This document shows, one piece after another, positions 22,501 to 33,900 of a DNA stretch of 64,000 nucleotides (positions within the stretch are counted from its first letter, which is position 1; each line of letters begins with the position of its first letter). The DNA lies in NCBI RefSeq assembly GCF_029962835.1, contig NC_080582.1, positions 16,686,032 through 16,750,031 on the forward strand. The letters are read 5' to 3'. The position numbers and the translations under genes are program-made. The notes beneath the pieces were generated by a model. It was not told the DNA's origin, did not search any database, and worked only from the letters and a program-made list of their open reading frames with translations. The stretch is from Magnolia sinica. Taxonomy: Eukaryota; Streptophyta; Magnoliopsida; Magnoliales; Magnoliaceae.

Positions 22501-23535
22501 CTCAAGATGCAATTCGTCACATTCTTTTGAACTTGCTATAAAAGATGATATATAAAGACAGCTCAAAGAGCAGAAAAAGGACAAATCAACCATCCAACAC
22601 TCTGGACCATTGGTTTTTTTTGTGAGTTCATAAGATTTCATGGAACTCCGTGTGGTAATGGGCTTATGGACAATGCTAAAAGCAGAGTTATTTACATGCA
22701 CTTGTGGCCTACCAGATGACCAGACGGCTGATTTTTGGTCAAGGAATGTTCTCCCTAGACGTCCTGCCTGATGAATAGCTCTGGTCCTACATATCATGGT
22801 AGCACATATCAGTAGGGCCCTTCTCCATCTTGTGTGTACATGTTCACCCTTGAGAAACGTGTAATCAATTACAAGATTTTTATGGGCCCTGTTGAGTAGG
22901 ATGTCATTTAAGCATGGATATGAAAACTTCCTGGAAATGGATCAACGTCAAACAAAAACAAAAAAGACCCAAAAAAAAAAAAAAAAAAAAAGGAAGAAGC
23001 AAGGAGGTCAAAATGTACATTGTTTGTTTTTCAAATTAATTGCCATCAAAATGAGCCTGAGGTCAATGGTCAGAAGCAAGAGCCGTCTAAAATTATCATG
23101 GAAATGACTGTAGATAAGATTTTTTGGAATAAAATTTAAAAGATACTTTTCTAAGGAAAAGTAAGACCACTGGAGTCGATCTCCGCAACTACTCTCTCAG
23201 CCGATTGCTTGCTAGCTTCAAAGCTTTTCTTGCTGGCTTCAAAGCTTAAAGTAAACTGATGGGCAGGTTAAGGCCTTCTATACAACAAAGGACTGGGCTA
23301 CAATGAGAGTCGGTCCCCTTTTTTGTGAACAAATACATAGATGCTTGTTTGTGAGCAAGTACATTGATGCTTGATCATCATTCAAACGATCCATTTGTAA
23401 GAATTTTTCTTTATTCATTGTTTTACCCCATGAATCTTCGACTCTATGGATAAAATAGAATAAGATAAAATACAATAAATGGCCCAACAGTCGGATACTA
23501 GAACACAAATCAGGAAATCACAGATTGTAGCAAGT

Positions 23536-23585
23536 CCCCCTCCTGATCTCTCGAATTCCTCCCCCTCCTGATCTCTCGAATTCCT
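23536..23585. repeat. 25-bp tandem duplication present only in copy 1
   Basis: The unit CCCCCTCCTGATCTCTCGAA with TTCCT occurs twice here and once (as CCCCCTACTGATCTC) in the other copy near 51410, so it arose or was lost after the duplication. Confidence 0.9.
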
Positions 23586-24062
23586 CCAGGCCATGTGGAG
23601 AAGGCAATGATTGGTCAGTGGCATCAGCGAGCTTGGGCAAACAGCAATTCCGGATTTTATAAATAAAATTAGGTCAGATAGGGAACTCAATTATGAATAT
23701 CCACCCTTGCTAAGCAGCGTGTAACAATCCTTGATTTCATATCCTTGTGTCCATGAACCTTCCAATTTAGAAAGGATCAATCTACAAGGCCACTTTTCTT
23801 TAATAAAACTTGATACCATATCTTGATATGATAAATGACATTACAGAGACGCCTAATCTTAAGATTCCGTGTAGTCACATCTAACTCAAATCCTGAGCAT
23901 GTAACAACCTTTCTTCCAATAAAAACGGGGAAAAACATGAATCCTGTGGGGAAAGAAATTCCAAACAGGTAATTACTAAAGAGACCCTAAGGTCAACAAC
24001 ATGATCGTCCACCTTAGAGACGAAATTCTGTCCTTCTCATCTTCAATGTCTAGGTTCCAAGG

Positions 24063-24653
24063 TAGAGCTGTACACGGGTCGAGTTAGCTCGGTCAGCTCG
24101 CTTGATTCAACTCGGAAAAGCTCCACTCTTGAAATTGGATTCGGACCGAGTCAAGTGGGTTTTTGGTGCTCTTTGAGCTTGCCCGAACTTGACTCAACTC
24201 AGATCGAACCTCAACTTGAACTGACTCGGATCGAATCAGCTTGCTGACTCGGTTATTTTGATATGAATACTACTTGCCGACTGTTTGATGAAATGACTTA
24301 ACGAAGTGTTCGTGAGAAAGGAATGGATATGTCGGCTGTTTGATTTTGATGTTGCTCACCTGGGTGTTTGATTTTGATGCTGCTCTCTAGGTGTATGATG
24401 AAATACCTGTAAAATATTGTTACTGTTTTACATTCTATGACAAATTGAAGATGCATTCTACTTGTTTCAGAAAATGCCGAACAGGCTCAAACTAGCTCGA
24501 ACTGGCCCGGGCTGCTGACCGAACCAAACCGAGCCGAGCTAGCAAGAGAGGCTCAAGGACCGAACCTAGTCGAGTTCCAGCTGGGGTTAGCTATTGGCCG
24601 ACCCAAGCCGAGCTGTGCCAAGCTCAACTCGGTTCGAATCCTGTACAGCTCTA
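24063..24653. mobile_element. hAT-type MITE with 8-bp target duplication
   Basis: A 591-bp element with termini TAGAGCTGTACACGGGTCGA and CGAATCCTGTACAGCTCTA in inverted orientation. It is flanked by an exact 8-bp duplication TTCCAAGG (24055-24062 and 24654-24661). The 8-bp duplication and TAGAGCTGTACA ends indicate the hAT superfamily. Inside are GAGTTAGCTCGG-like and CGAACTTGACTCAACTC-like repeats and no transposase. Confidence 0.92.
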
Positions 24654-25304
24654 TTCCAAGGAGACTTTAGTAAATCTCTTTTTAAAAATAAAAATAAAAA
24701 GAAAAACAGAAGAAAAAGAAAAGAAAAAGGCATCCCACATCACTTGCAATTTCAAAGGAAAAAGACTGGGAAATGACCATTTCTGTTTTCTGAGCTGCCC
24801 CAAATGAATGGCAGATGGTTCCACGAAACCAAAAAGCATGTACTAAGGTGAGAGTCAAATGGACACTAAATCAAGAGGCGTGTCAAAAGTGTGGTAAAGA
24901 AACTAGAAAAGCTTACAAGTTCAACACAGTATGCTTCAGTGTCTTCTTGACAATTTGTGTAAAGTAAACCACATGGGACAGGATATGGCACATTGTCTAT
25001 GGTTTTTTTCCCATAATCAACAGGTCACCTCTATTTCTTGCTGGAAATATTTTCCCTTCTCATAGTAAGCTGGAAATAAACTATTTGCTTGGAACTGTCA
25101 AGTTTTTCTGCAAAACAAATCTGATAATTTGGGCCCTCAAACAAGATAATAAGAAAATAAGACATTTGGAATTTCCTACTCTACTGCAAAACCAATGTCC
25201 TCAGCAGCCGCTTTCCGTTTGTGCATTAGTATATCTCCATCAAGCTTTCCTTCCCACAATGAAAATGACAGCCACAAGATCATCATCATAATACCCACGT
25301 CTGT

Positions 25305-28300
25305 CTACAATGTTAGGCTCTCTGGGTTCTGAATAATCTTCGCAAAGGTCTGAAGGAACGCTGCCAAATCAGCACCATAGACTATTCGGTGATCGGCTGT
25401 AACATTCACCTGAAAAGATTGGAAGAGGATCAGTTACGAATTTTGGTAGCAATCCTTCTATAGGAAGGATCTTTCTATTAACAGACCAAACCAAATGCTG
25501 AATAGATAACATTAAACAATGCTGATGATAGAATCTCTATTACTGATGTTAAGTATCAGAAATTGAAGTAGGAATATACTAAGTTGACTTTTGGACTTAG
25601 ATTACGTGACATGAACTATCATTCATGTAGGATTGGCTGAGGCAATAAACGCCCCTCGTGCATATGATGATGATGATAAGATTACTTGAGAAAGATGTTC
25701 AAAAGCTGTTGAGTTTCAGAATAAATAAATAAATAAGTTGATGGCATAATAAAATGTTACGAAACAACCCATGTAGTGAATCTCTGCCCCCTTGTGACGG
25801 ATCCATGATGCAACCGACTACAGAGAACTAAACGACGATTGAAATGGTTGCAGGATAACCAGCTCACAAACATTGCAAGCAACTCAGCAATAGGACAATG
25901 CAAAGGCTCAAAAATATCAATTCTTCATGAGTATTTCAGTGGGAAAATTGGCACTTTCAGCAAATCTGCGGAAAACTTCTGTTGCTGAGAAACTGAGATG
26001 ACTCTCAAGCTTAAAAGTGAGAGAACAACAATTAATTAACTATGAAACTCCAGCAGTTAGCATTTCTAGTTCCTCCTTTTCTGATAGGTAAGCTGGGATC
26101 AAACCCGAGACCTCAATGTTGGAACACAAGCTGTCTATGGTGAGCTATGGGCTCAAACACCCATATTTATTGATCTTGCGAAATTGGTCTCCTAATCCTA
26201 CAAGAATTCCTTGTTTCCCAAGGAAACTAATCACAAGTCACACAGCATAAAATCCAAGTATAATCCAAAGAAACAAGTAACCAAAAACGAACTTGACGCC
26301 TAAATTGTAGCCTAAGCAAGCATGTCAACTAGAAACTAATATTCATGTGGAACTTTCAAGTGATGAACCACGTCTTCATACTTCCTAATAGTGGGACCAA
26401 TACAAAGTGCAGGTTGGCCTTAGACAACCATGGCCCTCTGTATATATAATGGCAATAGGATCCACGTCACTCATAAAGTGGAAAAACCACATTATGATTT
26501 CTTTATAGCATTCGTACCAAGGGTCGGGGCACCAAATTCCCATTACGCTACTTCAAGCTGGAATTGAAAAAAAAAAAAAATGCAACCACAATTTGAGGGC
26601 ACATCCACATCATGGACACTAGAAGACTATGGGCTTTCCACTTGTTAATACTAATGTTCACACTTCAGTTTTGTACAAGTTATTCGATAACAGTAAAGGT
26701 GGCCATAACAGCCACCGTATTTGCCATTAAAAAGATAAATAACTGTATCAGCCCCATAATGGCCATTACAGGAAAAACAGCCTGTAGCCATAACTGCCAT
26801 TACGAAAATAATGGCCTGTTGAGTAGTTATAGTTATACCAAGTTGCTAACTATACCTCTCATTAGAATCTCAAATCGTGGTTTCGCCTCCACAAGTCTAC
26901 AGGTCCTATTTCATGCTGCCATTTCCCAAGTTTGAACAGAAACTCACAGTATACAATAAATATTATATTTTTGCAGTAGTTACATGATCATTTCAACCAA
27001 ACTTCTGTGATGCTTGGCTTGTGGATCTTTGAATTAGAAGTTTGTCAGCTCCATCTCTTCAGAATTCAATGCTCTACGGGGGGAATAACAGTCCACTATG
27101 GGCCAATATACACATTTTTTTCAAAAAAAAAAAAAAGAAAAAGAAAAAGAAGAAGAGGCAGTAACAGATGTTACCATTACGATATGGGCCGTAACGACTG
27201 TCACAGGCAATACCATAATGGTAACAGCGGCAGCTGTTATAGCCACTGTTAGGGGTTGTTTGGATGCTTGTAAAACCCTTAAATTATAAAGGGATTACAG
27301 GGGCAGTGTATGTTACATTTTTTTCAAAAAACAGAAGAAGAGGCAGTAACAGATGTTACCATTATGATATGGGCCATAACGGCCGTCACAGGCAATACCG
27401 TAATGGTACCAGCAGTAGCCGTTATAGCCACTGTTACCGTTAGGGGTTGTTTGGATACCTGCATTTGCCTGTAAAGGATTTACCAGTTGTAAACACATTA
27501 TAGCTTTTAGTTGTAACCTAAAACCTGGCAAAAAAGCCATGTTTCAGACTACAGGTGAAGTCTTTACCACAAAAAAGACATTATACATAATAGAACACAA
27601 TGGTTGATACACAGTCATGATGTGTGGTAAGCACCATAATGTCTACGGTACATCTAATCCATCCATCATTTGCCCCAAAAAATAATAATATTATTATTAT
27701 TATTAAATAAAACAAAAACAAAAAAACAAGAAAAAAAAGTTTGATTGATCGTCCACCATTAAAAACTTCCAGAATTCATTTGAGGCCCACTATAATGGAT
27801 GGAGAACATCCAAGCTGTCCAGCGCATGCATGCTTTGATGCTCTCCTAGGGCCCCCAGAAAAATCAAATCCTTTTATGTGATTTGTCAATTTTGGTAGAA
27901 TTTACCATCCCAGGCTCTGTGGTGTGAATACCTACTTTATGTATTGTAATCACTTTACAAGTTAGCCAAACACATAATCTGTTTACCTGTAAACAGATTA
28001 CCTCTTAAAAGCCAAACAGAATAGCATGTTAACAGTTTACACCTGAAACTCTTTCCAGGTGTAAAGTGTTTACAAATTGAAACTTTACAAGCATCCAAAC
28101 ATATTGAATACCTTGGGACACTGGATACCATTCTTCACCATCCAATCCATTAATCTAGACAGTCTAGTCCACTGATTTAGATATTCCAGACCACTGATCT
28201 AGACTGCTCATTACGTCCAACGCACATTACATTGGCTAGCATGCAAAGATTATATAAAAATAAATAAATAAATAAAAATTAATCCAAGTGATTAGGAATA

Positions 28301-30936
28301 TACATTAGTGGGATTAGTTCCACAGATTGCGCGAGCGACTTGATGAAATTTTGAGGCATTTTGTGGGGCATTTGACTCATTCTAAATCGACCCGACACTA
28401 TTCATCCGAATTTGATATTTATTTTTCCTCAAATTTCTCAAGGGAAATAGTGTCAAATTATTAGGAATATGGAATTATTATTTTATTTTATTTTTTAACA
28501 TTTTTAGGAATATGGATTTATGGATGAGTTCCATAGATTATATGAATTTCGGGTTATTTTGGTGCAATCAAGTGATCTTAAATCGGGCAGACTATTCATC
28601 CATTTTTTTTCCTTAACTTCCTTAAGGGAAATGGTATCAAATGGTCAGGGATATGCATTAGTGGGATGAGTTCCACAGGTTGCATGAATTTCAAACCGTT
28701 TGAGGGTGCGCATTCAAGCGCCCCTAAATTAGCCCACCACTATTCATCTGAATTTAATTTAAAATTTTTCCTTTAATTTCTTGAGAGAAATGGTGTCAAA
28801 TGGTTAGGGATATGCATTAGTGGTATGAGTTCCACAAACTGTATGAATTTCGAGCTGGCTTGGGGGCATTCAGTAGTCCTAAATAGGCCAGACACAATTC
28901 GCCCGAATTTAATTTTCTATTTTTTTCCTCAAATTTCTTGAGGGTAGTGGTGTCAAATAGTCTGGGATATGCATTAGTGGGATGAGTTCCACAAGTTGCA
29001 TGAATTGCAGGCGCTTGGGAAATAGAATTCGAGTGGTCCTAAATTTTTACCTCAATTTTCCTTGAGAGAAATGGTTTCAAATGGCTAGGATTATGCATTA
29101 GTTGAATGACTTCTATGGATTGCATGAATTTCAGGCCATTTTGGGAGAGTATTCAAGTGGTCCTAAATCAGCCCGAAACTATTCATCCTAATTTCATTTT
29201 CATTTTCTCATCAAATTTCTGTGATCTGATTAGTGAGTAATGTTTTCGTATTTATGTTCTTCATTTGACATCATTTTATTCCTTATGAGTTCACTTCATA
29301 CTTCATGCATTAACATCTTCAAGACCTATACAATTATACTATAGTTGTCTATGGTAAAATAGTTATATAAATATAAATATATAATGATCTCATCATTAGA
29401 TTCGTTCCTATATAATGTTATTTATATTGAACTATTTAGAGGATATTTAGAAAATTCAATATACAAATTTTGAAGCCAATATGGTCCTGCGTAATTAATA
29501 AAATCATCAGGCAACCCTAGACAACATTTTAGCAAAGAATGGCCCGTTACACCATAATGAACATGTTCAAAACCATAAAAGAAATACATTTTTGAAATCC
29601 TCGTTCTTTTTTCTTCTTTTTTTTGGCCCTGGGGGGGAGGGGTGTTATTGGGGGATTTTTAAAAGAAATTTGACCATTACAGCCTATAATAAAATGGTTG
29701 AAGTGCCAGTCATTGCCATTATTGAATACGTTGTTCATAAGGGACTGATTCTATCTTAAAATTATTATTATTAATAATAATAATAATAAGGGACTGATTT
29801 ACCCTTGTATCTCATAACAGGGGTGATTGTTTCGTTTGCGTAATGGCCTTTACTGGTCTTCGCCCATCACACATCGGTCTAGTGAGGTTTATGTCCCCAC
29901 TTTTCTTCTCCCTCATTTTTGCTAGTTGGTAAATATGCCACTCCCATACCATTCATTGTAGGCCTCATACGTGGCTATACTTCTTCCTCTGTTTCCTTTT
30001 TGGATTTTTCATATCTTTCAAGGTTTCTCTCAATTCTACTTCTTTTCCAGTCTTTATAGTTGTACTTCTCTCATTCCTTTATGTATCTCATCCCCTACCA
30101 GCATGTTTTTGTGTAGTTCTTTACTTTAAATTCACCGAGCACTTATTTTGCTACCCTTTTTATACAATTAGCCATCTCTATCATAATCTCTTGTGCCTGC
30201 GCTTGAAGGCTTATACTATAGGTTGGCATCATTCGTTCTTCTGCTTTAGGTTCTACCACGTTACTCGCGGGAAACTTCTAATCTCACCTTCTCTCAGGAA
30301 ATAAATTGCCAAGCATTTTCTAAAACTTTTAAAGCATGCTTCATTTTAATAATTGGCAGAAACTTCCCACATAAATCTTTCCACATCAATGTGCACATGC
30401 ATGCTTTCACCCCTAGCCTTCCCTTGTGTTTCTAACTCTATTTTTACAGATGTCTCAAGTCCAACTGGTTGGACCACAAGTTACCTGTCCACCCAACAGG
30501 TAACTTCTAACCTATTAATTGTGTGCTACATCCAACCCTTCCAATAGCTTGACCCCAACAAATGAATTGCCTTTTGACGAAAGTCAGCCCCATCTACTCA
30601 TTAGGGCCACACCATAGAAAACAATTTCTAGCACTGATAAATAGCAAAACACAACTGTGCTCCACTGAATGAGTGGATGTTGCCGATTATGTGTTGGATG
30701 TCTCACATGCACGCTCGCACGCGTGCGCACACACACACATGTGTGTATCGTACAATGTTTTAAATAGCGCGTAGCATATAGTGTAGCATTTGATCCTCTA
30801 TAGCTTATAGCGTATGCCACACAATACTTAATATTTTTTAATTAAAATAATAGGAAAATATGATAAAATTTACAAAATGCATATTTCCTATGAGTTTTTT
30901 TACTACAAATCTGGATTGTCAACCACATTTCCATGC

Positions 30937-30998
<62 letters not shown>

Positions 30999-33900
30999 GA
31001 CATCTCTAAGTATGACCTCTTTTTTTATTTATTGAAACATCATAGATTCACAATATGGACCACAATTTAGATGGTCCAGATTGATCTAATATAGTGCCAA
31101 GAATGACGGGGATGAGTCACCACCATTTTAAAATAAGTGTTGAACTAGCATAGGAGAAAAACTAAAAAAGAAAAGAAGATTTTAGGTAGCATACGCTAGC
31201 TGCACTACATTGTACACTACGCAGTCTATGCTACATGTAGTGTACGCTACATGCCCCGTAGCTTACGCTACCTGCATGCACGGCGTAGTGTTTTAACTAC
31301 GCTACGCTACGAGCGCTACTGAAAACACTGATATCATACGTACATATAGCATGTGTGCGTGTGTGCGCGCAAAAGCCATGCTAAGCTATAAGCTATTTTT
31401 TAGTGTGGATTCAAACATCATTTGATGTCAAGTTAATTCTTATAATAGTACCCTCATTCATGTCTTTAATGATGTTAATATATCTTTCTAAGATCCCAAC
31501 CTCCTAATCACATCCACAGTACTCTTTCATATTTAGTTCTACAACTCAATAGAAACGCGTGCAGATTTTTACTCCTCACTAAACTCCGCCCGCCATCAAT
31601 GTCTGTAGAAAAATAGGATGTCATGTGGCTATGAAACACCAAAGTGGGACCATGTGCAAAAGCCATGAGAAGCTATAGCCTATTTTTGAGCATGGATTCA
31701 GACATTATTTGATGTCAAGTTAATTTTTATAATAGCACCCTCACTGATGTCAATATATCTTTCTACAACCCCCAATCTCCTAACCGCCGACATAGGTACT
31801 CTTTCATATGATTTCTCTAGGTCACAGCAAACGCATGTAGATTCTTACTATTCTCGCTAAACTCAACCAACAATGTTTATGTAGAAAAAATGTTTTAATA
31901 GGCAATTCCCCTATCATGACGCCGAACTTACTCTTTTACATCTTTGTTTCTTGGCTAAGTCTTTTGCCCTACCAGCCTCTCCTAGAGCCTCATAGTGTGA
32001 CCCATATGTTTGATCCTTCAATGGTGCAACTCAAAGCGTCTCCTTTCTTGTTGTAAATACATAACTGGTAACGTGAAACTTCTCCTTCACCCATCCTGTG
32101 TTTTCTACTGTCTATAATATTTTCTTGAAAAAATTAGCTACCAAATTAATCCAATTCGCTTATTATCTTCCACATCTATATTGGTATATCATTTGTCCCA
32201 CAGCCTTGCTTTTTTCATACTTGGCCTTAGTTCTTTCTTTGCTTCCATTATTAACTATTTTATATGTTGCGAGGTTGTTCTCATTGCTTCTTCTTTCCCA
32301 CTTTTTATAGACGGACCTCTTTATAAATGTGTTTCATGACCTTGTATTCCAAGAGCAAATTCTTTTGCCACTCTTTTTATACAGTCAAATCATCTCTGCT
32401 TTTTTTCATCTATCCCACAGCCTTGCTTTTTTCATACTTGACCTTAGCTCTTTCTTTGCTTCCATTATTAACTATTTTATATGTTGCGAGGTTGTTCTCA
32501 TTGCTTCTTCTTTCCATGAGCAAATTCTTTTGCCACTCTTTTCGTACAGTCAAATCATCTCTGTTCGCATCTCCACAACTTCTGCTTAGTAACTGCACTT
32601 TCCTCCTTTAACTGCTTTATCGATAAATACCATTATTCTTTCCCAATTTATTCAATAACGGTAACAGTAATTTATAAATAAATAAATAAATAAAATAAGA
32701 ACAGTAACATCCATTACGGTCCACTTTGTCCATAACGGCCATTACAACCCCATAATGCATAATAGTCTCCACAGTTACCGTTAGATAAGAGTGTTAAAAT
32801 GGCTGTCAGACAACCATTTTTGGATGCCCTATTCGTTCCGCTTGAGGTTGATTTCTGCTCTCACCTCATAGAAAATAAAATTTTCAAGCATTTTCTGAAA
32901 ACGCAAAAGTTGCCTCAATTTGATAATTGGTAACACTTCCCACATCAGGCTTTCAAACTTCTACAAGCACATGCAAGTTTTCATCCCCAAAATTCCATTA
33001 AGCTTACTCTATTTTCTTAAAATAAATAAACAGAGTATGTCATGAGGCCATAGCACACCATAGTGATACTATATCAAATGCCACATGAAGTTGCAAGCTA
33101 TCTTAAGCATGAAAAGAAATTGTTTGATTCCGAGTTAACTCGTCCAGAACACATGTTAAGAGAAGAACAAAACAACCAAAACTGCGATCTGACTGTAGTC
33201 TTCCATTTAATAGCACAAATGAAGTAGCAGCAAATTCAGATGCGAGAGTGCGAGAGCGGGAAGCATCCCTTTCAAAATGTAAACAAGTATAAATAGGTAG
33301 GAAGTGGAAGCAAAGCAAGATTTTGTAGCAGGAGCAGAGCAAGATTTTGAAGTGGGAGTAGCACCTAGTTAGAAGGATCCTGCAACTAAGGTCTTCCACA
33401 AGAGCAGCTTGCATGACTATGAACGAATAAATACCACAAGTGCTAAAGGTCTAAGAAATGTAAAAGAGGTATATTTCATAACTTCGCATTAGAAATCTAT
33501 CAAGCTTTGCAACTAATTTTAAGTTTGACAGAGTTGAGCATATAATTGCATATATGTGTGCAATTCTTAGATCTTTGAATAAAAAGTTAATTATCATCAA
33601 ATATAATTGTGTCAACAAGATTTCCAACAAGAAACAATGCTTACCTGCATTTTACTCTTAACGCTGAAGAATCCATCCCCATCGGCCACAACAGTAGGCT
33701 TTGATGCCCCTACAGCCATGATAGCCCCCTGCACATAATCCCAACAAATCAATTATTATGTTTTAAAGCATTGGGGAACATTGTAAGTTACAATCAAGGT
33801 GAGAATCACACTAGAACAACACTTACTTGGCCTGGGGGAAGGATAGCATCAAATCTGTCCACCCCAAACATGCCCAGATTGGACAGAGTAAACGTCCCTG

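Larger units (their letters stand above)
22696..26238 (+). repeat. Segmental duplication, copy 1 (3.54 kb)
   Basis: This block is repeated in direct orientation at 50588-54052. The match starts TGCACTTGTGGCCTACC and ends ACTAATCACAAGT. Copy 1 contains the downstream flank, the last exon and 829 bp of intron 5 of the E2 gene, a hAT MITE and a SINE-like head. It also has a 25-bp tandem duplication at 23536-23585 that copy 2 lacks. In the roughly 480 bases compared around the exon the copies differ at about 8 positions. Confidence 0.95.
25410..33644 (-). other. Giant intron 5 of the E2 gene
   Basis: An 8.2-kb intron bounded by GTAAGC (donor, at 33644) and TTTTCAG (acceptor, at 25410). The other introns are 96-429 bp. 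It contains a SINE-like head, TAACGGTAAC-type MITE relics, a PIF-like element, a ~155-bp tandem array, a TAGCG-rich inverted-repeat element, a TC microsatellite and several diverged internal duplications. No protein-coding gene was recognised inside it. Confidence 0.85.

Noticed and set aside
30584-30820. Minus-strand 78-codon frame with CVCVRTRASVHV
   Set aside because: It is produced by a GT/AC-rich microsatellite-like stretch at the edge of the GTAGC inverted-repeat element.
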